Translations under genes and position numbers: made by a program
Shown: positions 52,442 through 61,028 of the stretch, in pieces
Position numbering within the stretch: position 1 is the stretch's first letter
Layout of the letters: each line of letters begins with the position of its first letter
The notes under the pieces: generated by a model
The model's database searches: none
What the model was told of the DNA's origin: nothing
What the model saw: the letters and a program-made list of their open reading frames with translations, nothing else
Assembly: GCF_019049325.1 (NCBI RefSeq)
Contig: NZ_JAGMUO010000104.1
Coordinates: 130,567 to 194,566 of the forward strand
Source: Streptomyces sp. AC512_CC834
GTDB taxonomy: Bacteria; Actinomycetota; Actinomycetes; Streptomycetales; Streptomycetaceae
Reading direction: 5' to 3'
DNA length: 64,000 nt

Positions 52442-53452
52442 GTGACCGTCGTCGGGCCGTTCGGGCTGAGCGTGCGGGACCAGGTTCTGGAAGCCGATGT
52501 CCAGGCCGGATTGGTTGCTGTCGAGGAAGGGTTGCTTGAGGCAACCAAAAGCGAGGTGCCGTTCATCACGGAGGCCGCCCAGCACCTGGTGCGGGCCGGC
52601 GGCAAACGGTTCCGACCGCTGCTGGTGATGCTCTCCTCCCAGTTCGGCGACCCCTACGCCCCCGGGGTCGTGCCCTCGGCCGTGGTCGTGGAGCTGACCC
52701 ACCTCGCCACGCTGTACCACGACGACGTGATGGACGAGGCGGCCGTGCGCCGCGGGGTGCCCAGCGCGAACACCCGCTGGGACAACTCGGTCGCGGTCCT
52801 CACCGGCGACTTCCTGTTCGCCCGCGCTTCACAGATCCTCGCCGACCTCGGGCCCGAGGCGGTCCGCGTCCAGGCCCTGGCATTCGAGCGGCTGGTCACC
52901 GGTCAGATCCTGGAGACGGCCGGCCCGCAGGACGGCCGGGACCCGGTCGACCACTACCTGGACGTGCTGGGCGGCAAGACGGGCTCGCTGGTGGCCGTCT
53001 CCTGCCGGTTCGGCGCGATGATGTCCGGCGCCGACGAGACGGTGGTGGACGTGCTGACCCAGTACGGCGAGCGCCTCGGCGTCGCCTTCCAGCTCGCGGA
53101 CGACGTCCTGGACATCGCCTCCGACTCCCAGGAGTCGGGCAAGACGCCCGGCACCGACCTGCGCGAAGGCATCCCCACCCTGCCGGTGCTGCGGCTGCGC
53201 GAGCGCGCCGCCCGGCTGGGGATCGCCGAGGACATCGCGCTGTGCGAGCTGCTCGACTCCGACCTGAGCGACGACGCGCGGCACGCCGAGGCGCTGCGCC
53301 TGCTGCGGGCCCACCCCGCACTGGAGCAGGCGCGGCGGGACACCGTCCGGTACGCCAAGGACGCCCGGGCGGCGCTGGCCCCGCTGCGGGAGTGCGACGC
53401 GAAGGCCGCGCTGGTGGAGCTGTGCGACGCGGTCGTGCACCGAGCCGGCTGA
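52442..53452 (+). CDS. Polyprenyl diphosphate synthase (menaquinone side chain)
   Basis: A 336-residue trans-isoprenyl synthase. The Lys/Arg motif GGKRFRPLL, first Asp-rich motif YHDDVMDEA and second Asp-rich motif FQLADDVLDIASD are intact. The small residues before the first Asp motif and the length fit medium/long-chain (hepta- to nonaprenyl) enzymes. Together with MqnC, MenG and the MenJ-like reductase in this window a role in menaquinone tail synthesis is the best guess, though carotenoid or hopanoid precursors are possible. GTG 52442 follows GGAGACC. Confidence 0.93.
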   Translation: MTVVGPFGLSVRDQVLEADVQAGLVAVEEGLLEATKSEVPFITEAAQHLVRAGGKRFRPLLVMLSSQFGDPYAPGVVPSAVVVELTHLATLYHDDVMDEAAVRRGVPSANTRWDNSVAVLTGDFLFARASQILADLGPEAVRVQALAFERLVTGQILETAGPQDGRDPVDHYLDVLGGKTGSLVAVSCRFGAMMSGADETVVDVLTQYGERLGVAFQLADDVLDIASDSQESGKTPGTDLREGIPTLPVLRLRERAARLGIAEDIALCELLDSDLSDDARHAEALRLLRAHPALEQARRDTVRYAKDARAALAPLRECDAKAALVELCDAVVHRAG

Positions 53453-53515
53453 GCACCGGGCCGGTCGAACACCGAGCCGGCTGAGTGCCGAGCCGGCCGA
53501 GCGCCGAGCTGCCGG
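53438..53515. repeat. 16-bp tandem repeat (about 5 copies) starting at the stop codon
   Basis: CACCGAGCCGGCTGAG at 53438-53453 holds the stop codon TGA of the polyprenyl synthase. Copies follow at 53454-53469, 53470-53485 (exact) and 53486-53501, with a partial at 53502-53515. Confidence 0.92.
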
Positions 53516-53771
53516 GTGATGTGCCGCCGGGTGCCGCCGGGTGGTGTGGCCCCACCCCCTACGGGCCGGGGGAGACCTCGCCCCTCCGTGTCATCCCGCA
53601 GGAGTAGGCGGAGTTGAGCCCGCGGTCTGACGATTCCGCTCCGGTGATTTGGTCAGATGGACACCACGGAAAAACACCAATCCTCACCGATTCGGGTGAG
53701 AATGGCGGCGCACGGGTCAACAAGTGCGAGGTCGCGAGACAGCCGCCGCCGACGACGGAGGTAGGGCACAC
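53516..53771. other. Gap before the LolA-like gene
   Basis: A weak hairpin GGGTGG/CCACCC near 53538-53556 could terminate the synthase transcript. The part from 53620 to 53720 is relatively AT-rich and probably holds the promoter of the next gene, but no clear hexamers were identified. Confidence 0.35.
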
Positions 53772-55031
53772 ATGGCACCGATCGATTCCGACGACAACAC
53801 GACCGCCGGGGCGGGCGAGGAGCTGCGGCCCGGACGGCGCAAGGCCGCGCGGTACGTCGTCCCGGTCACGGTGATGGGAGTGGCGGCCGCGACGATCGGG
53901 CTCGTCCCCGCGCTCGCCGACTCCGGGGACCCCGACCTGCCGAAGGTCACGGCGGAGCAGCTCATCGAGAAGATCGCCAAGTCGGACGTCCAGCAGTTGT
54001 CCGGCACGGTGCGGATCAGCACGGACCTGGGCCTGCCGGACCTCGGGGGGCTGGAGAGCGGTCTGATGTCCGGAATGTCCGGCGGTCCGGGCTCGGGCGG
54101 TGACGACGAGGGCTCCGCCGCCGACCCCTCGGCCAAGCTCACCGAGCTGGTGTCCGGCAGCCACACCCTGCGGGTCGCGGCCGACGGTCCCGACCGGCAG
54201 AAGGTGTCCCTGCTGGAGGACGCCGCGGAGTACAGCCTGATCCACAACGGCAAGGACGTCTGGGGCTACGACAGCAAGTCCAACGAGGTCTACCACTCCA
54301 CCGCCCCCGCCCCCTCCGACGCCGCCGAGCGGCCGGAGAAGGACGTGCCGGCCACCCCGAAGGACTTCGCCGACCAGGCGCTCGCGGCGATCGACGACAC
54401 CACGTCCGTGACCGTGGACGGCACCGCGCAGGTGGCCGGGCGGGACGCGTACAAGCTGGTCGTCAAGCCCAAGCAGGACGGGTCCACGGTCGGGGCGATC
54501 ACCGTGGCCGTGGACGCCGAGACCGGCACGCCGCTGAAGTTCACGCTGACCCCGACGAGCGGCGGCGCCGCCGTCGTGGACGCGGGCTTCACCAAGGTCA
54601 GCTTCGCGAAGCCGGACGCGTCGACGTTCGACTTCACGCCGCCCGAGGGCGCGAAGGTCACCGAGGGCGACGAGGCGGACAAGGCCCCGGAGCACGGGCG
54701 CAAGGCCCCCGAGCGCGGGGGCAAGGCCGAGGGCGACCTCGCCAAGGGGATGGACGGCCTCGAGGTCATCGGCGAGGGCTGGAACTCGATCGCCACCTTC
54801 GACACCGGCGGCCAGGGTCTGCCCACGGCTCCCGCGGGCGGCGACCTCGGTGACCTCGGTGACCTCGGCGGCTTCCTCGGCTCCTTCGGCGACCAGGTCA
54901 AGGGCGACTTCGGCTCGGGCACGGTCTTCAAGACCCGCCTGGTCAACGCCCTGATCACGGACGACGGCAAGGTCTACGCCGGTGCGGTCACCAAGGACGC
55001 GCTGGTGAAGGCGGCCGACGCCGCGAAGTAG
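53772..55031 (+). CDS. LolA-like (DUF2092-type) membrane-anchored or secreted protein
   Basis: 419 residues. A cytoplasmic Arg-rich start, one hydrophobic segment (about 28-49, ending PALADSG) and then a beta-rich domain resembling LolA/RseB-type lipoprotein carriers: QLIEKIAKSDVQQLSGTVRIST, YSLIHNGKDVWGYDSKSNEVYH, GRDAYKLVVKPK and AVDAETGTPLKFTL. A low-complexity Gly/Asp/Leu region precedes the C-terminus. ATG 53772 has GGAGG upstream. The ABC exporter genes 100 bp downstream are in the same orientation, so the protein may serve that exporter; the ligand is unknown. Confidence 0.85.
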   Translation: MAPIDSDDNTTAGAGEELRPGRRKAARYVVPVTVMGVAAATIGLVPALADSGDPDLPKVTAEQLIEKIAKSDVQQLSGTVRISTDLGLPDLGGLESGLMSGMSGGPGSGGDDEGSAADPSAKLTELVSGSHTLRVAADGPDRQKVSLLEDAAEYSLIHNGKDVWGYDSKSNEVYHSTAPAPSDAAERPEKDVPATPKDFADQALAAIDDTTSVTVDGTAQVAGRDAYKLVVKPKQDGSTVGAITVAVDAETGTPLKFTLTPTSGGAAVVDAGFTKVSFAKPDASTFDFTPPEGAKVTEGDEADKAPEHGRKAPERGGKAEGDLAKGMDGLEVIGEGWNSIATFDTGGQGLPTAPAGGDLGDLGDLGGFLGSFGDQVKGDFGSGTVFKTRLVNALITDDGKVYAGAVTKDALVKAADAAK

Positions 55032-55043
55032 GCCGTACGCCGA

Positions 55044-55095
55044 CTGCGTACGGCCACTGCGTACGGCCACTGCGTACGGCCACTGCGTACGGTGA
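55044..55095. repeat. 13-bp tandem repeat (4 copies) between the LolA-like and ABC genes
   Basis: CTGCGTACGGCCA at 55044-55056, 55057-55069 and 55070-55082, then CTGCGTACGGTGA at 55083-55095. The repeat fills most of the gap and runs up to an in-frame GTG of the ABC gene. Confidence 0.93.
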
Positions 55096-55130
55096 CCGTG
55101 TACGGCGACGAGGACGAAGAGAGGGAGCCG

Positions 55131-56129
55131 ATGGCCGAAGCGTCCGCCACGGAGCGGGAGCGCCCGGACCAGGAGAGCCCGGACCAGGAGCGCGCGGATG
55201 ACGCAGTCATCGCCACCCGCGCGCTCACCAAGCGCTACCGCGGCGGACAACTCGCCGTCGACGGTCTGGACCTGACCGTCCCGGCGGGCAGCGTCTTCGG
55301 CTTCCTCGGCCCCAACGGCTCCGGCAAGACCACCACCATCCGCATGCTGATGGGCCTGATCGAACCCACCTCGGGCAGCGCCCGGGTCCTCGGCCGGCCC
55401 ATGCCGCGCGCGGTCCGCACCGTACTGCCCCGGGTCGGCGCCCTCATCGAGGGCCCGGCCCTGTACGGCTTCCTCTCCGGCCGCGACAACCTGCTGCGCT
55501 ACGACGCCGCCGACCCCACCGCCGACCCGCGCACCCGGCGCGAGCGCGTCGGGACGGCGTTGGACCGGGTGGGCCTCGCGGCCGCCGCCGGCAAGAAGGC
55601 GAAGGCGTACTCGCTCGGCATGAAGCAGCGACTCGGCCTCGCCGCGGCACTGCTCCAGCCGCGCCGCCTGCTCGTCCTGGACGAACCGACCAACGGACTC
55701 GACCCCCAGGGCATGCGCGAGATCCGCGCCCTCGTACGCGAACTGGCCTCCGACGGCACCACCGTCTTCCTCTCCTCCCACCTGCTGGACGAGATCGAGC
55801 AGGTGTGCACGCACGCCGCCGTGATGGCACAGGGGCGGCTGATCGCCCAGGGCGCGGTGGCCGACCTGGCGGCCGGAGCGCGCGGCCGGCTGGTGGTGAC
55901 CACGCCGGACACGGGCGAGGCCGCCCGGGTGCTGAAGGAGCAGGGCGCCGGGGACGTGGTCGTCGCCGAGGACCGGGTGACGGCGGAACCACCGGACCGC
56001 GATCTCGCCGAGGTGAACGCCGCCCTGGTCGCGGCCCGCGTCCGGGTCCGCGGCTTCGTGTCGGAACGCGCCTCCCTGGAGGACGCGTTCGTCGCACTGA
56101 CCGGGGAGGGTTTCGATGTCGCGGGCTGA
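55131..56129 (+). CDS. ABC transporter ATP-binding protein
   Basis: 332 residues from ATG 55131, which has GAGAGGGAG upstream (GTG 55092 would add 13). Walker A GPNGSGKTT, Q-loop region, signature YSLGMKQRLGLA, Walker B LLVLDEPTNGLDP and the H-loop SSHLLDEIEQ are present. The LGMKQ signature and C-terminal extension are typical of DrrA/BcrA-type ABC-2 exporters. It overlaps the permease gene by 14 bp and works with it. Confidence 0.95.
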   Translation: MAEASATERERPDQESPDQERADDAVIATRALTKRYRGGQLAVDGLDLTVPAGSVFGFLGPNGSGKTTTIRMLMGLIEPTSGSARVLGRPMPRAVRTVLPRVGALIEGPALYGFLSGRDNLLRYDAADPTADPRTRRERVGTALDRVGLAAAAGKKAKAYSLGMKQRLGLAAALLQPRRLLVLDEPTNGLDPQGMREIRALVRELASDGTTVFLSSHLLDEIEQVCTHAAVMAQGRLIAQGAVADLAAGARGRLVVTTPDTGEAARVLKEQGAGDVVVAEDRVTAEPPDRDLAEVNAALVAARVRVRGFVSERASLEDAFVALTGEGFDVAG

Positions 56130-57045
56130 AGCGCCCCAGGAGCCGATGACGGGGGCCGCGGCGCCGACCCCGGTGCGGGCCGCCGGCGCTCCGCGGGCCC
56201 CGAGCCCGCTGTGGTCCTTCGGACTCCTGCGCAGTGAACTGCTGATCACCTTCCGGCGCTGGCGCACCCTCGCCCTGCTGGGCGTGCTGGCCGCCGTGCC
56301 GATCCTGGTGGGCATCGCCGTGAAGATCGAGACGAGCGACGGGTCCTCGGTCGGCGGCGGCGGTGGCGGCGAGGGACCGGCGTTCATCTCGCAGGTCAGC
56401 AACAACGGGCTGTTCCTGGTCTTCACCGCGCTCGCCGCGACCCTCCCGTTCTTCCTGCCGATGGCCATCGGCGTCGTCGCGGGCGACTCGATCGCGGGCG
56501 AGTCCAGCGCGGGCACCCTCCGCTACCTCCTGGTCGCCCCGGCCGGCCGCTCCCGGCTGCTGCTCACCAAGTACGCGACGGTGATCGCCTTCTGCCTCGC
56601 CGCCACCCTGGTGGTCGCGGTCTCGGCGCTCGCGGTCGGCGCGCTGCTGTTCCCGGTCGGCGACCTGATCACCATCTCCGGCACCCGGATCACCTACACC
56701 GAGGGCCTGGGACGGGCGCTGCTGATCGCCCTGGTCGTGGCCGCCTCACTCGTCGGCGTGGCGGCCCTCGGCCTGTTCGTGTCCACCCTGACGGGCAGCG
56801 GCATTGCGGCGATGGCGACCACGGTCGGGCTGCTGATCACCATCCAGATCCTCGACCAGATCCCCCAGCTCGACGCCCTCCAGCCGTACTTCTTCTCCCA
56901 CTACTGGCTGTCCTTCGCCGACCTGATGCGCGAACCGGTCTACTGGGACGACCTGGTGAAGAACCTCGGCCTCCAGGCCCTCTACGCGGCGGTCTTCGGC
57001 TCGGCGGCCTGGGCCCGGTTCACGACGAAGGACATCACCTCCTAG
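56116..57045 (+). CDS. ABC-2 type transporter permease
   Basis: 309 residues with six hydrophobic segments, an N-terminal cytoplasmic stretch and a Gly-rich external loop after the first helix (about 75-88). The conserved block GVVAGDSIAGESSAGTLRYLLVAPAGRSRLLLTKY is typical of ABC-2 permeases. Substrate unknown. Confidence 0.93.
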   Translation: MSRAEAPQEPMTGAAAPTPVRAAGAPRAPSPLWSFGLLRSELLITFRRWRTLALLGVLAAVPILVGIAVKIETSDGSSVGGGGGGEGPAFISQVSNNGLFLVFTALAATLPFFLPMAIGVVAGDSIAGESSAGTLRYLLVAPAGRSRLLLTKYATVIAFCLAATLVVAVSALAVGALLFPVGDLITISGTRITYTEGLGRALLIALVVAASLVGVAALGLFVSTLTGSGIAAMATTVGLLITIQILDQIPQLDALQPYFFSHYWLSFADLMREPVYWDDLVKNLGLQALYAAVFGSAAWARFTTKDITS

Positions 57046-57054
57046 CCGTGGCCC

Positions 57055-57094
57055 GCTCGGGGTCGGCCGGGCTCGCTCGGGGTCGGCCGGGCTC
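57055..57094. repeat. 20-bp tandem repeat (2 copies)
   Basis: GCTCGGGGTCGGCCGGGCTC at 57055-57074 and 57075-57094, between the permease stop and the convergent gene; the second copy touches that gene's stop codon. Confidence 0.92.
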
Positions 57095-57584
57095 AGCGCA
57101 CCCGCCGGGTGAGGCGGCACAGGGAGTCGGTCCCCCTCGGCGGGCCCGCGTCCACCTCGCCCAGGCGCCAGGCGGGGACCCACGGGACGCGGTGGACGTC
57201 CACGGTCGATTCGAGCAGCCTCACGCGCTGGGCGAGCGGCCGGGGGAGCCGCCCGGGCGCGTCCGCGACGAGGACGACGGAGTCGAGGTCGACTCCCGCC
57301 GGAGCCCGCCCGCGCCGGAAGTCCTCCACGCCCCGGGCGACGGCCACCAGTCCGGCCGCGTGCGTACGCGCCACCAGCAGGACCGACGGCGGGTCCGCCG
57401 GGCCGGGCCAGCGGCGCCCGCAGTCGTGCCCGCCGTACACCGCGGCGAGCGTCGAGACCCCCGCGCCGCCGTGCGTGCCGACCCAGGAGTGGTGCCGCGC
57501 GAGCGAGGCGGGCGGTGGCTCCGGTGCGGGCGGCTCCGGCACGGTCACCGGTCCGCGGATCCATATCTCCGGTCCCTGTCGCAT
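57093..57584 (-). CDS. Hypothetical protein with deviant P-loop-like motif
   Basis: 163 residues, no signal peptide or membrane segment. HSWVGTHGGAGVSTLAAVYGG resembles a Walker A of the ParA/MinD type (GGxGKS) with the Lys replaced by Val. SVLLVARTHAAGLVAVARGVEDF and SVVLVADAPGRLPRPL resemble later strands of the same fold. It may be a non-hydrolysing relative of SIMIBI ATPases. Divergent from the TPR protein gene, 293 bp apart; function unknown. Confidence 0.65.
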   Translation of the reverse strand: MRQGPEIWIRGPVTVPEPPAPEPPPASLARHHSWVGTHGGAGVSTLAAVYGGHDCGRRWPGPADPPSVLLVARTHAAGLVAVARGVEDFRRGRAPAGVDLDSVVLVADAPGRLPRPLAQRVRLLESTVDVHRVPWVPAWRLGEVDAGPPRGTDSLCRLTRRVR

Positions 57585-57785
57585 GCCTGACCGCCTGCCC
57601 GCTCTCCTCCCGCGTCACTCGCCCGCCTCCCGCGCCCCGCGCCCCGCCTGCCACACCCTTACGCGCCCGCCAGGCACCGACCCGCCCACCGACCCGCCGA
57701 TACCGGCGTGACCTCCTGGAACGAGCCTGTGACACCCCGGTGACGTGAGAATCGCGAGCGAGCGGAGAGACTCGACTGTAGGCGC

Positions 57786-57821
57786 ACGACAGGCATGACA
57801 GGTACGACAGGCATGACAGGC
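57786..57821. repeat. 9/18-bp tandem repeat upstream of the TPR gene
   Basis: ACGACAGGCATGACAGGT at 57786-57803 and ACGACAGGCATGACAGGC at 57804-57821; each is two 9-bp half units (ACGACAGGC, ATGACAGG). It lies 57 bp before ATG 57878. Confidence 0.92.
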
Positions 57822-57877
57822 TCTGGACGGCATGGAACAGAAACCGCCGACGGAAGCCGCCGATGAGTGGGGGAACG

Positions 57878-59224
57878 ATGTCTCGACTCGGCCGCGACAA
57901 GCAGCGGGACCACGGGCGCGCCGAGCGCTCGCCCGACCTTGCGGCGACGCCGATCGACGTCCGCGTGCCGGAGGCCGACTCCGGCGCACGCAGTGCTTCG
58001 GTCGACGGTTCACTGGTCGTCGCGGCGCCGGGGGAGGAGATCCAGAACGCCGTTCTGAACCGCCTCCACCACCTCGCCCTCGCCCTCGGCCACCCCGTCC
58101 TCGCCACGATCCACGACCGGCGCATCGGCTACTCCGTTCCCCTCCGGGTCGACCCCGACGGCTCCAGCCACCTCGCCGCGGAACCGGTGCCGACGGCACC
58201 CGAGGAAGCCCCCGGGGAAGCACCCGAGGAAACCCCTGAGGACGCCATCGAGGAGGCACCCGTACGGCAGGACCGGGCCACGCACGTCCTGCGCCCGGTG
58301 GAACCCGTGCGGGACGGTGTCTCCGCGCCGACGTTCACCCTGCGCGCCCTTCCGGAACCGGCCGAGAGCGCCCCCAGGGGTACGGCACCCGGCACGGTGG
58401 CGCCGCCGACGGGTGCGTTCGGGCCGCCGCCCAGCATGGACGGTGCCTCCACGACCGGCACCTCGGAAGACGCGGAGCCGCAGCCCGTACCCGGACCGTT
58501 CACCGCGCCCAGGCCGGCCGCCGCACCGGAACCCGTCGTCGCGCCCAGGCCGACGGCCGCACCGGAACCCGTCGTCGCCCCCAAGCCGGTTCCCGCCCGC
58601 AAGCCGGAGGCCGTCCCCGAGCGGAAGGCCGCCCCCGCCTCGGACCTCGTCCGGGACCTCGACCCCGACCCCAAGCCCACCCCCACCCCCGCCCGCGGCT
58701 TCGACGCCGTGGCCGAGGCCGTGCTCGGGGACGAACCGATCACCGCCCCCGGCGACGCCACCGTCCCCGCGCTCCTCGCGGAGCCGACGTCCCGGATCAA
58801 CGAGGCCGTCAAGGAGGGACGTACGGAGGCCGCGGCACGGCTGGCGGAGCAGACGGTGACGGATGCCTCGCAAACGCTGGGGCCGGAGCACCCCGAGGTA
58901 CTCCGGCTCCGCGAACTCACCGCGTACATCGCCTACTTGTCGGGCGACCCGGGTCGTGCCTTCCACCTCTCCCTGGACCTGTCCCGGATACACCGGCGCA
59001 CGGGCGACGCCGAGGCCGCGTACGGCAACGTGCAGAGCGCCGCGACCGCCTGGCGTGCCGTACGCGACCCCGCACGGGGCCTGGAGCTGGGGCGCGACCT
59101 GGTCGGACTGTGGGACGAACTCGCCGCCGAGCAGGGCCCGGCCGCCGAGGACGCGGAGCAACTGGAGTCCGCCCGCGCCCGCATGAGCCGCCTCGCCGAC
59201 CGCGTCCGCGCCCAGACCGGCTGA
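57878..59224 (+). CDS. Tetratricopeptide-type protein with long Pro/Ala linker
   Basis: 448 residues. The N-terminal domain (about 1-85) is globular and unrecognised. A Pro/Ala/Glu-rich linker (about 90-275) has imperfect 12-residue repeats (AAPEPVVAPK/R). The C-terminal helical part (about 290-440) fits TPR-like pairs: NEAVKEGRTEAAARLAEQT, HPEVLRLRELTAYIAYLSGD and RTGDAEAAYGNVQSAATAWRAV. A scaffold role is inferred. ATG 57878 has GGGGG at proper spacing; ATG 57863 is an alternative. Confidence 0.78.
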   Translation: MSRLGRDKQRDHGRAERSPDLAATPIDVRVPEADSGARSASVDGSLVVAAPGEEIQNAVLNRLHHLALALGHPVLATIHDRRIGYSVPLRVDPDGSSHLAAEPVPTAPEEAPGEAPEETPEDAIEEAPVRQDRATHVLRPVEPVRDGVSAPTFTLRALPEPAESAPRGTAPGTVAPPTGAFGPPPSMDGASTTGTSEDAEPQPVPGPFTAPRPAAAPEPVVAPRPTAAPEPVVAPKPVPARKPEAVPERKAAPASDLVRDLDPDPKPTPTPARGFDAVAEAVLGDEPITAPGDATVPALLAEPTSRINEAVKEGRTEAAARLAEQTVTDASQTLGPEHPEVLRLRELTAYIAYLSGDPGRAFHLSLDLSRIHRRTGDAEAAYGNVQSAATAWRAVRDPARGLELGRDLVGLWDELAAEQGPAAEDAEQLESARARMSRLADRVRAQTG

Positions 59225-59237
59225 CCGGACACGGCGC

Positions 59238-59278
59238 AGGCGCGGACGACCAGGCGCGGACGACACACGCGGACGACA
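59238..59278. repeat. 14-bp tandem repeat (about 3 copies)
   Basis: AGGCGCGGACGACC (59238-59251), AGGCGCGGACGACA (59252-59265), then CACGCGGACGACA, in the gap between two convergent genes. Confidence 0.85.
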
Positions 59279-59326
59279 CCCGCGCGGTCGGCGCACGCGG
59301 GGGCGTCGACCGCGGGGGCGCCTGCC

Positions 59327-60301
59327 CTACTGCGACAGCTCCCACATGGCGTACGCGATGGCGTCGCTGTTGTGGTCCAGGGCCGTGTCGTTGATGTTGG
59401 CGGTGGTGTCGCAGGACGAGTGGTAGCAGCGGTCGAACGGCTGGCCCACGGTGCCGCCCCACTTGGCCGCCTGCGCGGACGTCTTGCGGTAGTCGGCGCC
59501 GCTGAAGAGGCCGCCCACGGGGACGCCCGCGTTCTTGAAGGGCGCGTGGTCGGAGCGGCCGTCGCCCTCGGTCTCGATCTCCGTGGAGATGCCGAGACCG
59601 GCGAAGTAGTCCTTGAAGGTCTTCTCGATCGTGGGATCGTCGTCGTAGACGAAGTAGCCGGGGTTGGGTGAGCCGATCATGTCGAAGTTCAGGTAGCCGC
59701 TGATCTTCGCGCGCTCGGCGGAGCCGAGACTGTTGACGTAGTGGCGGGAGCCGACGAGTCCCAGCTCCTCCGCACCCCACCAGGCGAAACGCAGGTGCTT
59801 GGTGGGCTGGTAGCCGGACCGGGCCACGGCGAGCGCGGTCTCCAGGACCGCCGAGGAGCCCGAGCCGTTGTCGTTGATGCCGGGGCCGGAGGTGACGCTG
59901 TCCAGGTGTGACCCGGCCATGACAACCTGATTCGCGTCGCCGCCGGGCCAGTCCGCTATCAGGTTGTACCCGGTGCGGCCGGAGGCCGTGAACTGCTGGA
60001 CGTGGGTGGTGAACCCGGCCGCGTCGAGCTTGGCCTTCACGTAGTCGAGCGAGGCCTGGTAGCCCGGGCGCCCGTGGGCGCGGTTGCCGCCGTTCGCCGT
60101 GGCGATCGACTGCAACCGCGTCAGGTGGGCCTTGACGTTGGCTATCGGTATGTCGGGCGCCGCGGCGACAGCCGCGGGTCCGGAGGCAGGTGTGGAGGGC
60201 GCGGACGCGGACGCCACGCCGGCGGCGGAACCGCCGGTCACCAGTGTGGCGACGGCGACGGCACCGGCGGTCAGCGCACGCCCGGAAAGGGGGAGCTTCA
60301 T
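59327..60301 (-). CDS. Secreted M28 family zinc aminopeptidase
   Basis: 324 residues, very similar in plan to the secreted Streptomyces griseus aminopeptidase. A signal peptide ends near residue 30 (VASASA). The two-zinc site is complete: His in AGSHLDS, bridging Asp in GINDNGSG, Glu pair in GAEELGL, Asp in NFDMIGSP and His in CYHSSCDT. A pair of cysteines (CYHSSC) fits the known disulfide. It degrades extracellular peptides. Confidence 0.95.
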   Translation of the reverse strand: MKLPLSGRALTAGAVAVATLVTGGSAAGVASASAPSTPASGPAAVAAAPDIPIANVKAHLTRLQSIATANGGNRAHGRPGYQASLDYVKAKLDAAGFTTHVQQFTASGRTGYNLIADWPGGDANQVVMAGSHLDSVTSGPGINDNGSGSSAVLETALAVARSGYQPTKHLRFAWWGAEELGLVGSRHYVNSLGSAERAKISGYLNFDMIGSPNPGYFVYDDDPTIEKTFKDYFAGLGISTEIETEGDGRSDHAPFKNAGVPVGGLFSGADYRKTSAQAAKWGGTVGQPFDRCYHSSCDTTANINDTALDHNSDAIAYAMWELSQ

Positions 60302-60446
60302 GTGGGGGGCTCCGGATTCCTAGGGAGTCCCTGGGGAGGGGACTCCGCAGTGAATGGGGTGCCTGGACGGTGTGGTCGGGACTGACCCTGCGTCAAGACC
60401 GCTATTCGGCCACGGCATCGCGCATCCGGAAGCCCCCTGGTCGCGA

Positions 60447-60917
60447 CTAATGGACGCAGAACTCGTTCCCTTCGGGGTCCGCCATCATCACCCACTCCCC
60501 GCCCGGCTCTTTCACCTCCCGCAGCACGCTCGCTCCCAGCGCCCGAAGCCGGTCGACCTCCTGCTCGCGCCGCCCGTCCCGCGCGTGCACGTCGAGATGG
60601 ACCCGGTTCTTGACGGTCTTGGCCTCCGGTACGCGCTGGAAGAGCAGTCGCCGGCCCAGCCCGGTGCCGCTCTCCTCCTGGACGGGGTCGTCGGGGTGCC
60701 GTACGGCGACCAGGTCCCGCCAGGCGCGGCGGCCGTGGGACTCGACGGTCAGCTCGGCCGGTACCGCTCCGAAGCCCAGCAGTTTCTCGATGAGGGCGCT
60801 GTTGTCCTCCACCTCGTAGTGGAGGGCGGCGGCCCAGAAGTCCGCCTGCGCGTGCGGGGCGGCCGCATCGATGACGATCTTGAAGTGCAGGGGAGCCGGC
60901 CCCGAGGTCGATGTCAT
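60447..60917 (-). CDS. VOC (glyoxalase/bleomycin-resistance fold) protein
   Basis: 156 residues of vicinal-oxygen-chelate fold, with LHFKIVIDAAAPHAQADFWAAAL at the start, KNRVHLDVHA in the middle, and WVMMADPEGNEFCVH at the end. This pattern is common in Streptomyces glyoxalase-like proteins of unknown substrate. ATG 60917 has no visible ribosome binding site; a TTG at 60953 is possible. Confidence 0.88.
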   Translation of the reverse strand: MTSTSGPAPLHFKIVIDAAAPHAQADFWAAALHYEVEDNSALIEKLLGFGAVPAELTVESHGRRAWRDLVAVRHPDDPVQEESGTGLGRRLLFQRVPEAKTVKNRVHLDVHARDGRREQEVDRLRALGASVLREVKEPGGEWVMMADPEGNEFCVH

Positions 60918-61028
60918 GAAGCCAGTCAATGGGATGCATGAACGGACAGGCAACGGAATCGCCGGAACCGACCCCGGCTTCCCCGGAGGCTGGCGGGGCG
61001 GGGCGAGCGAGGAGCGGCGTACCAGGGG

